NCBI RefSeq assembly: GCF_001697145.1
Contig: NZ_CP012719.1
Location: 1,336,501 to 1,400,500, forward strand
DNA: 64,000 bases
Origin: Streptococcus anginosus
Lineage (GTDB): Bacteria; Bacillota; Bacilli; Lactobacillales; Streptococcaceae
Direction of reading: 5' to 3'
The notes beneath the pieces were generated by a model. The model was not told the origin of the DNA. It worked only from the letters and a program-made list of their open reading frames with translations, and ran no database searches. Position 1 is the stretch's first letter, and each line of letters starts with the position of its first letter. Below are positions 26,517 through 34,873 of this stretch, one piece after another. The position numbers and the translations under genes were made by a program.

Positions 26517-27215
26517 TTAATCCTTATAATCTCCCCCGGAAAAGCCGAAATACTCTTCTAAAGATAGTCCTGAATCCGCAATCTCTTTTGCTTCTTTCCC
26601 AACATAACGAAGATGCCATTGCTCTGGCATATATCCAGTTTTGTCTTCTTTACCATTTAGATAGCGCACGACAAATCCATACTCAGCTGCATGTTTCAAA
26701 AGCCACTGGCTCGCCTTTGCTTCTGTTACTAGATTTCCGTCTGTACCAATCAAGTCAAATGCCAAGCCCGTTTGGTGTTCGCTATAACCAGGTCGGGCAG
26801 AATAACGATCTGCTGCTTCTTTCCCGTCTTGATTGACATAATTTTGATAAAGAGTAACCTGCGTTTGATAACTACGGAAACCGCTATATTGATGACTGAT
26901 AGGATAGCCTTCGCGCTGCATAGTAGCAATCAACTCCAGCAATTTTGCTTTAGCAGTAGGATTTTCACCGGGATTGTAATCTGAAGATAATGGATAATGT
27001 TTATTTGCGATGACAATTTCATCGTATTTTCCTTTTACACTATAGTAAGAACCATTATAATGAACTTTTGCTTTTTTCTTTACTTGCTCAGAGGACGCAA
27101 CTTTTGCAGACGTTGCTTTTCCTTCTTGTTTCGTTTCCACATTCGTTTTCTTTTCCCCACAAGCTGTCAAAAGAAACAAACTCGCTACTAATAAAATCCC
27201 AATCCTTTTTTTCAT
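26517..27215 (-). CDS. LdcB/DacB-type L,D-carboxypeptidase lipoprotein (M15B)
   Basis: A 232-residue surface lipoprotein. The N-terminus MKKRIGILLVASLFLLTAC is a lipoprotein signal with lipobox LTAC, cut before Cys19. The M15B/VanY-type zinc peptidase domain shows SGFRSYQTQVTLY (near 120), SARPGYSEHQTGLAFDL (near 145, with His and Asp zinc ligands) and EQWHLRYVG (near 200, third ligand His). Such enzymes trim the terminal D-alanine of peptidoglycan tetrapeptides and affect cell shape. A low-complexity K/E/S linker follows the lipid anchor. Specificity (L,D rather than D,D) is inferred from the family. Confidence 0.92.
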   Translation of the reverse strand: MKKRIGILLVASLFLLTACGEKKTNVETKQEGKATSAKVASSEQVKKKAKVHYNGSYYSVKGKYDEIVIANKHYPLSSDYNPGENPTAKAKLLELIATMQREGYPISHQYSGFRSYQTQVTLYQNYVNQDGKEAADRYSARPGYSEHQTGLAFDLIGTDGNLVTEAKASQWLLKHAAEYGFVVRYLNGKEDKTGYMPEQWHLRYVGKEAKEIADSGLSLEEYFGFSGGDYKD

Positions 27216-27320
27216 CTGTATCGCCTCATTTATAGAATTTTCTAATTTTCATTATAGGCGTAGATATACTGTATGTCAATTCAAAAAAGCATGCATTTGC
27301 ACACTTTTCATTTTTTCTAG

Positions 27321-28287
27321 TTAATCATTTAAGACGACCACTTTCCCAAATCCCGCTTGACTTTCGATATAAGAATGGGCTGCTGGGATTTGCTCTAACG
27401 AAAAGATTCGTTGAGAAGATACATTTTTCTGGTAAGCATCAATATAGCTAAAAAGTTCATCAATAAGCTGCTGGCTCACATTGCCTGAATGAAAACTCGT
27501 CAAAAAACTATTATTTTTTATTTCTACGATTGGGTCAAACTCCTCTACATACCATTTGCCACCTAATTGACCAGTGTTACAGATAATTCCTGCACTTTGA
27601 ATATGGTCAAATGAATTTTTTAGAGTAGCCGGACCGACTAATTCAAGGATTTTATCAAACTTTTCCTCAGTTTGCAAAACTCCTTTTTCATCTAAAATAA
27701 TTTCATCAAAACCTCGATATTGAAGCAAATCTTTTTTAGCGAGAGAACGAACTGCGCCAACTACACGATTCTGTGGGAATTGCGCCTTTACCAATTTTAA
27801 GAAAGCTAATCCAACACCACTTGTCGCAGCTCGGACTAAGATTGAATCTCCTTCTTTTATCTGCAGATTTTTGAAGGAGCCAAAAGCGGTATAATAGGTC
27901 TCTGGTACTGCTGCTAACTCAGACCAAGGTAATTGGCTATCTACGGGATAAATCTGCTCATTTGGAAGTAGAGCATATTCAGCATAAGAACCGTCAAGGG
28001 CACGTCCCATTTCACCCCATGATAGAGACAATTTTTTATCCAATTTGTAAATCTCTCCTTGTCGTTTCAACCACTTGTCCTACACACTCAATCCCCAAAA
28101 TTCGAGGAAATTGAACATCTGGAGATAGACCTTTCCGAGTGAAAATTTCTGAATGATTGATCCCAAAACCTTTAATCTTGACTAGAGTCCAGCCTTCTTT
28201 TACATTCGGGAATTCTCATTCTTCTAGAACAAATTTTTCTGGACCACCAGGCTCATAAATCACCATGGATTTCATTTTTTGATTCAT
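27321..28287 (-). pseudogene. Decayed zinc-type alcohol dehydrogenase/quinone oxidoreductase gene
   Basis: Beginning at ATG 28287 the reading MNQKMKSMVIYEPGGPEKF is clearly an MDR-family oxidoreductase, but codon 24 is TGA (28216-28218) and codon 84 is TAA (28036-28038). A one-base frameshift then lies in a G run near 28015-28025. The remaining 249-codon frame (27321-28070) includes the NAD(P)-binding part VRAATSGVGLAFLKLV and an intact C-terminus. With two stops and a frameshift, no full-length enzyme can be made. It lies just downstream of the choline/betaine transporter genes on the same strand. Confidence 0.88.
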
Positions 28288-28298
28288 AGAACTTCTCT

Positions 28299-29018
28299 TT
28301 AGCTTGCTAATTCTAGTAGTTTTCGTACAAAGTCATTTGCAGGCTGCATTTTTATTTCCTGTGGCGTGCCATATTGCTGGATTTCTCCCTTATCTAAAAC
28401 GAGGATTTTCGTGCCTAGTTTCAAGGCTTCTGTTATATCGTGTGTGATAAACACAACTGTAATGCCGGTTTCTTCATGCAGTGATTTTAATTCACGCTGT
28501 AACTGATAGCGCGTAATAGCATCCACTGCTCCAAAAGGCTCATCCATTAGCAAAATATCAGGCGTCGCAGCGAGTGCACGGGCAATCCCCACTCGTTGCG
28601 CCTGTCCGCCCGAAAGAGCTGCTGGATAGCGATTTTTTAGCTGAGTATCCAAACCAAGCATGGCTAACTTTTCATCTACAACTTTCTCTATTTCCACTTG
28701 ATTTTTCTTTTGCAAATTCAAGACATAAGCGATATTCTCAGCAACTGTCAAATGCGGAAAAAGCCCATTTCCTTGAATCGAATAACCGATGTTTCGTCGC
28801 AATTCAATCAAATCCGTGTCCTGCACATCTTGACCATTGATAAGGATTTGCCCTTGATTCGGCTTGACCAAACCATTTATCATCTTTAACAATGTCGTTT
28901 TGCCTGAGCCAGAAGTCCCCACAACTGTCAGAAAAGTGCCGTCTTCAATCTTTAGATTTAGATTTTTGATAATGTCTTGATTTCCATAAGATTTGCTAAT
29001 TTCTTTGTATTCAATCAT
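28299..29018 (-). CDS. proV: Choline/glycine betaine ABC transporter ATP-binding protein
   Basis: A 239-residue ATPase of the OpuA/ProV group. Motifs are Walker A GTSGSGKTT, YSIQGNGLFPHLTVAEN (the Q-loop and LFPHLTV typical of this group), LSGGQAQRVGIARALA and LLMDEPFGAVD, then THD. It lacks the C-terminal CBS domains of true ProV/OpuAA, as is normal for OpuCA-like short forms. Its start overlaps the end of the permease-binding protein gene by 4 bp. It energises uptake of a quaternary amine, either as osmoprotectant or as choline for the cell surface. Confidence 0.9.
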   Translation of the reverse strand: MIEYKEISKSYGNQDIIKNLNLKIEDGTFLTVVGTSGSGKTTLLKMINGLVKPNQGQILINGQDVQDTDLIELRRNIGYSIQGNGLFPHLTVAENIAYVLNLQKKNQVEIEKVVDEKLAMLGLDTQLKNRYPAALSGGQAQRVGIARALAATPDILLMDEPFGAVDAITRYQLQRELKSLHEETGITVVFITHDITEALKLGTKILVLDKGEIQQYGTPQEIKMQPANDFVRKLLELAS

Positions 29019-30547
29019 TTTTTCAAAATTCCTTTCTCTACAAGATAGTCATGAGCGACTTTAGCCGGCTCTTCTTTGTCATTTTCTACTTTGTGGTTTA
29101 GTTCTGCCATTTTACTATCTGTTAAAATACCATCTAATTTTGCCAATGCTTTTTTCAATTGTTGGTATTTTTTTAGAGTAGCTTCTCGAACAACTGTCCC
29201 TGCCTGATAAGAAGGATAGATTTTTTTATCATCTTTCAAAACCACTAGATTGGCACCATAAAGCTGTCCATCTGTGGTAAAAATATCAATCGCATCAACT
29301 TTTCCAGATTTAATAGCCTGATATTTCAGTCCGCTATCCATATCCACTTGAGATTTGAACTTCATACCATAGGTAGATTGTAAACGTGCAAAACCGTCTT
29401 CACGACCAAAGAAATCATACTCTGCACCAAAAGTTAAATTAGGACTAACTTTAGCAAGATCGCTAAAGGTTTTAATATTGTATTTTTCTGCTACATCCTT
29501 GCGAACGGCTAAGCCATATGTGTTATTAAAGCCAAATGTATTTACCCATGCAAGTTGATATTTCTTGCGGTATTGACTTTCAAGCGTCTTAAATTGACTT
29601 TCATCATAAGAACCTGACTTTTTGAGAATAACTTCCCAGATCGTACCGGTGTATTCGGCATAAATATCAAATTCACCTTTAACCATCGCTGGATGGATAT
29701 TGGCAGTCCCACCACCGACACCTTTAGTCATTTTGACCTTCAGATTGGTGTATTCTTCAATGACTTGTTTTTGCATTTCTCCTAAGATATAGTTTTCTGT
29801 CTGTGGCTTGGTCGCAATCTTGACCGTTCCACCCATTGGATTCATTTGCAAAAATGCGATGATTCCTGCCATCAAAAGAACTATAGAGCTGAAAACAGCT
29901 AACCATTTTTTAGATACTTTTTTATGACGTAAGATTGATTTTTCAACCAAAGAAAGGAGAAAATCAAAGACCAATGCCAACAAAGCTACTAAAATACTTC
30001 CGACCAAGGTCAAGGTTTGATTATTAGTGGTAATCCCACGGTAGATTGCAACCCCCAGACCGCCAGCACCGACGAAAGAGGCAATCCCAGCTAGCGCAAT
30101 GGTCATCGTCACCATATTGCGAAAACCAGACATCATGACCGGAAAGGCAAGTGGCAACTGAACCTTGGTTAAAATCTGCTTGCGAGTAGAACCCATTCCT
30201 TCTGCTGCTTCAACGAGAAGCGGATCAACACCTGTAATACCTGTATAAGTGCTCCGTACCATAGGTAAAAGTGCATACAAGGTTAAAGCTACAATTGCTG
30301 TTTTGTTACCAATTCCTGTAATTGAAATCAAAATCCCTAAAAGGGCAATAGAGGGAATTGTATAAAGAATATTCACTATTCCGATAACGACACCAGCCCA
30401 GCTTTTTTTGAAACTGATGAAAATTCCAAGTCCAACTCCCAAAATTAAAGCAAGTAAGATAGACAAGCCCGATATCCAGACATGATCCCACACCATACTA
30501 AATAGAAACTGCCATTGATTGGTCACTAATTTAATGAACTCGTTCAT
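29015..30547 (-). CDS. proWX: Choline/glycine betaine ABC transporter permease-binding protein fusion
   Basis: A 510-residue fusion. Residues 1-210 are a five- to six-helix ABC permease with the EAA-loop-like sequence EAAEGMGSTRKQILTKVQLPLA. Residues 230-510 are an extracellular OpuAC-type substrate-binding domain (KIATKPQTENYILGEMQKQV, TKGVGGGTANIHPAMVKGEFDIY, EYTGTIW). The order MarR - fusion - ATPase resembles the pneumococcal choline transporter. Aromatic residues of the binding cage cannot be placed with confidence here, so choline, betaine or carnitine all remain possible. Confidence 0.92.
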   Translation of the reverse strand: MNEFIKLVTNQWQFLFSMVWDHVWISGLSILLALILGVGLGIFISFKKSWAGVVIGIVNILYTIPSIALLGILISITGIGNKTAIVALTLYALLPMVRSTYTGITGVDPLLVEAAEGMGSTRKQILTKVQLPLAFPVMMSGFRNMVTMTIALAGIASFVGAGGLGVAIYRGITTNNQTLTLVGSILVALLALVFDFLLSLVEKSILRHKKVSKKWLAVFSSIVLLMAGIIAFLQMNPMGGTVKIATKPQTENYILGEMQKQVIEEYTNLKVKMTKGVGGGTANIHPAMVKGEFDIYAEYTGTIWEVILKKSGSYDESQFKTLESQYRKKYQLAWVNTFGFNNTYGLAVRKDVAEKYNIKTFSDLAKVSPNLTFGAEYDFFGREDGFARLQSTYGMKFKSQVDMDSGLKYQAIKSGKVDAIDIFTTDGQLYGANLVVLKDDKKIYPSYQAGTVVREATLKKYQQLKKALAKLDGILTDSKMAELNHKVENDKEEPAKVAHDYLVEKGILKK

Positions 30548-30996
30548 GCTTTATCCTTTCTTGGCTTGGTTAAATTTGCCACGATACGCTCCAAATAAGT
30601 CTCAAATTCATCAATTTCTAGGTCAGAAAATCCGCTGTAAAAGATTTCAATTATTTCCTTAGAAATCGCATTATACTCATCTTGCAGACCTTTGGCATAG
30701 CCCGTCAAACAAATCATCTTTTTTCGCTTATCTTTTTCATGATAGCACCGCTCCACAAGGTTCATGCTAATCATTCGGTCAATCATTTTCGTAAGAGTAT
30801 TCAACGTCAAGCCAGTCTTCTCCGATAATTCGGTTTGACTCTGATAATCTTTTTGCCAAAGCGCATGTAAAATGCGTCCTTGCTCTCCATTAAAGGCTTG
30901 AATTCCTCGTTCTAACAAAATGTGGTTCATCAGTCGATTGGACAAACGATGAATTTTCCCGATGTAAAACCCACCATTGATTACTTTTTTACTCAT
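30544..30996 (-). CDS. MarR family transcriptional regulator
   Basis: A 150-residue winged-helix regulator: QSQTELSEKTGLTLNTLTKMIDRMISMNLVERCYHEKDKRKKMICLT covers HTH and wing with the DxR motif typical of MarR. It is the first gene of the operon, overlapping the transporter gene by 4 bp, and its promoter carries two inverted repeats likely to be its operators. It probably represses the choline/betaine transporter operon and itself. Confidence 0.9.
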   Translation of the reverse strand: MSKKVINGGFYIGKIHRLSNRLMNHILLERGIQAFNGEQGRILHALWQKDYQSQTELSEKTGLTLNTLTKMIDRMISMNLVERCYHEKDKRKKMICLTGYAKGLQDEYNAISKEIIEIFYSGFSDLEIDEFETYLERIVANLTKPRKDKA

Positions 30997-31005
30997 TTTC
31001 CTTCT

Positions 31006-31066
31006 TTCTAAAATATACGATATAGAAGTTTACGTTTATTCTACTGTATAGAACATTTTTTGTCAA
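31006..31066 (-). promoter_or_regulatory. Promoter and putative MarR operators
   Basis: On the minus strand TTGACA (31061-31066) and TAGAAT (31038-31043) are spaced by 17 bp. Two palindromic sequences overlap it: TTCTACTGTATAGAA (31039-31053), spanning -10 and spacer, and TTCTA-N12-TAGAA (31006-31027), just downstream of the start. Both have the same TTCTA/TAGAA arms. Confidence 0.7.
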
Positions 31067-31082
31067 AGATTTTGTTTAAAAA

Positions 31083-31235
31083 AAGAAGCTGGGGCAAAAG
31101 TGCCTAGCTTCTATTATTTATGCGTTATGCTTGCAAAGCGCAGCGGTTTGGAGAAATTCATTAGGCGCTTCCGTACTAATGAACCACTGTGGAGCAACAA
31201 AATCAAAAACTTTTAAATGATTAACTTTTGTTCCA
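31083..31235. repeat. Intergenic repeat element (family shared with 43785-44010)
   Basis: A non-coding element starting with GAAGCTGGGGCAAAAGTGCC..AGCTTC and ending with arms GTGGAGCAACAAAA and TTTTGTTCCAC. The same two-hairpin plan with related sequence is present at 43785-44010. No open frame is supported. It fills most of the gap between the MarR promoter and the glycosylase gene. Confidence 0.65.
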
Positions 31236-31237
31236 CA

Positions 31238-31819
31238 CTATGAAATAATCTTTTGTACCCGTTCCCTTAAATCAGGAATTACGGTTTCTGCAAACCAAGG
31301 ATTCTTAGCCATCCAAATTTGATTTCGTGGTGAGGGGTGGACAAGCGGGAAAAATTCTGGCAAGTAGTCTTGATAATGTTTTACCGTATCAGTTAGTTTT
31401 ACAGTTCCTTTTTGATGAAGATAATATTTCTGAGCATATTGACCAATAAGAATCGTCAATTCAAGATCTGGCAGCAATTCTAAAATCGGCTGATGCCATT
31501 TTTCAGCAAAGCCCTTGCGAGGCGGTAAATCGCCTGATTTTCCATGACCTGGGAAATAAAAGTCCATTGGAATCGCAGCAAAATAACCTGAATGATAAAA
31601 AGTATCATAATCGACACCCATCCATTCACGTAAGCGATCTCCACTCTTATCATTCCAGTACAAGCGTGTTTCCTGCGCTTTGATGCCCGGCGCTTGACCG
31701 ACAATGTTAATACGTGCCGTTTTAGGCGCTGCAAAAAGTGGCTCAATTCCTCGCTCGGTATATGCTTGATTTTGTGAATCAGCCATAATAGCTTTCTTAA
31801 TATCTTCTAGCGTTTCCAT
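31238..31819 (-). CDS. Uracil-DNA glycosylase superfamily protein
   Basis: A 193-residue protein of the UDG fold. Motif A is NIVGQAPGIKAQE (near 37) and motif B is PLVHPSPRNQIW (near 158). GVDYDTFYHSGYFAAIPMDFYFPG (near 70) completes the uracil pocket region. No four-cysteine iron-sulfur set is present, unlike family 4/5 UDGs. It likely excises damaged bases, but some members of this group have no proven activity. It is close to the NmrA-like gene, 9 bp downstream of it. Confidence 0.85.
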   Translation of the reverse strand: METLEDIKKAIMADSQNQAYTERGIEPLFAAPKTARINIVGQAPGIKAQETRLYWNDKSGDRLREWMGVDYDTFYHSGYFAAIPMDFYFPGHGKSGDLPPRKGFAEKWHQPILELLPDLELTILIGQYAQKYYLHQKGTVKLTDTVKHYQDYLPEFFPLVHPSPRNQIWMAKNPWFAETVIPDLRERVQKIIS

Positions 31820-31828
31820 TTCTTGCCT

Positions 31829-32686
31829 CTATTTTTGATAATTTTTCATCATGTAGCTTTTCAAATCAGTTGCTTGCCGTCCTGTGATTGTCCGAAAATC
31901 ATCTGTCACAATGTCCAAACAGCCTCGGCTTCCAGCTTGGTAAAGAGAAGCCAGCACAACACCGAAACCTTTTGGTTGGTCATAAAGGACAGCAAATTCC
32001 TCAACTGTCACCGGCTGGTAGCTAATCTCGTGACCAGAAACCTCGGACAAAAGATTAGCCAGCTCCAACATTGTGTAATTGCGTTCTTGAGTCAAAACAT
32101 ACGTCTTTCCCTGTAGGACAGGCGACATAGCCAGTTTGACGATAGCTTCTGCACTATCTTCTCGCGAAATAAAGCTCATTTTGGCATTTTCCATTGGATA
32201 GATGACCGCCTTGCGCTCTATTAACTCAGGTAAATAGGGTACCAATGGATCAGCATACATAGCATTTTTGATAATGCTGTAAGAAAATCCAGCTGATGCT
32301 AGACGAGTATTGGCATAAGCAAAGAAAGCCGCCATGTGAAAAGGGCTATTAACTTGATCGGCGAAAAATCCAACAAAGATAAAGTGCTTAACTCCAGTTC
32401 TTTCTGCCGCAATAACTGAATTTTCAAACTCGGGTACACGCACAATGCTTGGATGAGAAATACTTGGAATGTAAATCAAAACATCCGTTCCACGCCAAGC
32501 CTCGACCATAGAATCTACATCTAAATAATCAGCTGCTCTGACATCAATCCCTGCTGCTACATATTGACTCGCTTTTTGGGGACTCCGAACAGATAACCGA
32601 ATTTCATTAGTGTCTAACTGTTTCTGTGCTTCAGCAACGACCTTTTGCCCCAATTGACCTGTCGCACTTGTAATTGTATAAATCAT
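31829..32686 (-). CDS. NmrA-like NAD(P)-binding oxidoreductase (QorB-like)
   Basis: A 285-residue atypical short-chain dehydrogenase. The dinucleotide-binding loop MIYTITSATGQLGQKV opens the protein; LIYIPSISHP and HFIFVGFFADQ follow. The open frame starts ten codons earlier, but ATG 32686 has a GAGGACC ribosome site and gives a proper Rossmann N-terminus. It resembles quinone oxidoreductase QorB-type proteins, which use NAD(P)H. The substrate is unknown. Confidence 0.86.
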   Translation of the reverse strand: MIYTITSATGQLGQKVVAEAQKQLDTNEIRLSVRSPQKASQYVAAGIDVRAADYLDVDSMVEAWRGTDVLIYIPSISHPSIVRVPEFENSVIAAERTGVKHFIFVGFFADQVNSPFHMAAFFAYANTRLASAGFSYSIIKNAMYADPLVPYLPELIERKAVIYPMENAKMSFISREDSAEAIVKLAMSPVLQGKTYVLTQERNYTMLELANLLSEVSGHEISYQPVTVEEFAVLYDQPKGFGVVLASLYQAGSRGCLDIVTDDFRTITGRQATDLKSYMMKNYQK

Positions 32687-32741
32687 AATGGTCCTCTTTC
32701 TTTGAAAGAAACTCAACTATTTCTAGCTGAGTTTACGTCCT

Positions 32742-34142
32742 TTATTTAATCAATTCATAGATTGCCTCAGCATAAATAGCTGCTGCACGAAAAAGATCTT
32801 CTACATCTATAAATTCATTTGCTTGGTGCATGGTATCTGTATAGCCTGGGAACATAGCACCATAAGCAACACCGCGTTTCAAGAGACGACCAAACGTTCC
32901 TCCACCAATGATTTGCTCATAACCTTTCAGACCTGTTTGTTTTTCATACACGTCCAAAAGCGTTGTCACAAGTGGATCTTCCATTGGAACATAGTGAGGA
33001 ACATGCTCGTGCTCGGACAATGTCACTTTCTCTACAGGCAAGTTTTCCAATTTAGATTTGATTACTTCTGGATTGGTTCCTAGTGGATAGCGGAAATTAA
33101 GGGCAATGGTGTTGTCATCACTTGCCTCATCAAAGCGGAAGACTCCTGCATTCATAGAAAGAGCACCCATTTTTTCATCTACATAATCTACTTTCAGAGC
33201 TTTTCCTGCATGGTCTTCTAAAAGAATGTTCCCAGCCACTTCAAGATAATCCTTAGCAGAACCTGCAAAGTCAAACTGGGTCAAGAATTTCGCCAAATAA
33301 GTCGCGCCATTGACACCAGATTGTGGAGAAGCTCCGTGGGCGGATTTCCCAACAATCGTAACTGTTATTTGTCCACTCGGTAATTCTTGGTATTCAAATC
33401 GAAGTTCGTGTTCCTTTGCAAATTCATCCAATTTATCTACAAGATTTGGCACATTTCCTGATACCACTGCTGTTGCAGATTCAGGAACCATATTTTCACG
33501 AAGTCCGCCAGTAAAGCTATGCAAGCGCGCAGCTCCGCTATTTTCCCCTGCAAAATGAAGATATTCGGTGATATTTCCTTTTTCACCATTGATAATTGGA
33601 AATTCTGCGTCTGGTGAAAAGCCAAAATCGGGCTCTGGCAGACCAACATGCTTGAAATAATAGTCCATATCAGCCCAGCCGGATTCTTCATCTGTACCAA
33701 CTACAAAACGAACCTTCTTAGATGTCGGCAAACCTAATTCTTTGATAATCTTCAGTCCATAATAGCAAGCCATCGTCGGTCCTTTGTCATCGCTCGCACC
33801 ACGCGCAAATAATTTACCGTCCTTGATAGTTGGCGTATAGGGATCCGTATCCCAGCCGCTTCCAGCCGGCACAACATCCATGTGCGCAAAAATTCCAAGC
33901 ACTTCTTTTCCTTCGCCATATTCAAACTGCCCTGCATAATTGTCCACATTCTTCGTTGGATAGCCATCACGCGCAGCTAGTTCTAAGAATTTTTCCAAAG
34001 CCTTAACAGGTCCAGGCCCAAAAGGATGTTCTTTATCTGCTTTCATGTCATCTCGCTCGGAGTTAATTTCCAAAAGGCTAAACAAGTCAGCCAGCAGAGC
34101 ATCGCGACGTTTCTCAACTTCTGCTTTAAAATCAATCGTCAT
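32742..34142 (-). CDS. pepV: Dipeptidase PepV (M20 family)
   Basis: A 466-residue cytosolic zinc dipeptidase. The metal-binding blocks are GIFAHMDVVPAGSGW (His and Asp, near 87), GASDDKGPTMACYYG (near 115), GTDEESGWADMDYYF (catalytic Glu pair, near 150), SPDAEFPIINGEKG and the C-terminal GGGTFGRLLKRGVAYG with its conserved region. The lid domain between is present. The frame extends 30 codons upstream, but ATG 34142 is the family start, MTIDFKAEVEK. It releases amino acids from imported dipeptides. Confidence 0.95.
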   Translation of the reverse strand: MTIDFKAEVEKRRDALLADLFSLLEINSERDDMKADKEHPFGPGPVKALEKFLELAARDGYPTKNVDNYAGQFEYGEGKEVLGIFAHMDVVPAGSGWDTDPYTPTIKDGKLFARGASDDKGPTMACYYGLKIIKELGLPTSKKVRFVVGTDEESGWADMDYYFKHVGLPEPDFGFSPDAEFPIINGEKGNITEYLHFAGENSGAARLHSFTGGLRENMVPESATAVVSGNVPNLVDKLDEFAKEHELRFEYQELPSGQITVTIVGKSAHGASPQSGVNGATYLAKFLTQFDFAGSAKDYLEVAGNILLEDHAGKALKVDYVDEKMGALSMNAGVFRFDEASDDNTIALNFRYPLGTNPEVIKSKLENLPVEKVTLSEHEHVPHYVPMEDPLVTTLLDVYEKQTGLKGYEQIIGGGTFGRLLKRGVAYGAMFPGYTDTMHQANEFIDVEDLFRAAAIYAEAIYELIK

Positions 34143-34161
34143 AAAATCAGATTCCTTTCTA

Positions 34162-34767
34162 TCAACGTTTTTCAATAATCTCGTCCACTGGCAAACGATA
34201 GCTTGGCTCCAGTTTGTCATCTGTATAACCAACGGTAATTAAAAGTTCTGGACGGAAGCGTTCGTCAATATCTAGCACTTGATTAGCTTTTGACTTATCA
34301 AATCCAAGGATAATATTGGAACCAATTCCTTGGTCGGTCAAAGCCAAAACAAGATTCATTGCCACCAAACCAGCATTTAAAGCCAAATAATCGCTTTTTT
34401 GCTGCTCAGAATAATGACTATACTCAACCGGTAAATTTTGCATATAATATTGCAACAATTCGTCGGACATATTATTGACCCCAGCTACACGAGCAATTTT
34501 CCGAGCTCGTTTAACTAAGTCTGTATCTGTAAAAAGAGCAATCGTCACAGGTGCTTCTGTGATTTGGTCTTTGTTTGCACCGAAAGCAATCTCAGCCAAT
34601 TCTGCATTTTTCTCACGCACAACTACAAATTTCCAAGGCTGGCTATTGTGAGCACTTGGCGCTAAAGTTGCAATTTCAATCGCCGTCCGCACATCTTTCG
34701 GATCAACTGCTTTATCATTGAAATGCTTCGTTGCATGAAGCTTTTTATTTAATTCAAGAAATTTCAT
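34162..34767 (-). CDS. Nitroreductase family flavoprotein
   Basis: A 201-residue FMN-dependent nitroreductase. The FMN-phosphate contact HATKHFNDKAV (near 12) and LAPSAHNSQPWKFVVV (near 36) are classic, and GIGSNIILGFDKSKANQVL occupies the usual later FMN site. These enzymes use NAD(P)H to reduce nitro compounds or quinones; the natural substrate is unknown. It is 19 bp upstream of pepV on the same strand and may be co-transcribed. Confidence 0.9.
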   Translation of the reverse strand: MKFLELNKKLHATKHFNDKAVDPKDVRTAIEIATLAPSAHNSQPWKFVVVREKNAELAEIAFGANKDQITEAPVTIALFTDTDLVKRARKIARVAGVNNMSDELLQYYMQNLPVEYSHYSEQQKSDYLALNAGLVAMNLVLALTDQGIGSNIILGFDKSKANQVLDIDERFRPELLITVGYTDDKLEPSYRLPVDEIIEKR

Positions 34768-34873
34768 AGGGACTTTCCTTTTCTTATTATACTAATTTCA
34801 TTTTACCATAAATTGGAAGAGCTTGCAGAGGTTTTTCACGAGAAATAGTCTGATGAACTTGCTTCCCTAAAAT

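Noticed and set aside
28299-30996. Idea that the fused permease-binding protein gene is an assembly artefact
   Set aside because: Permease and substrate-binding domains in one chain are well known in this transporter family and the frame is clean.
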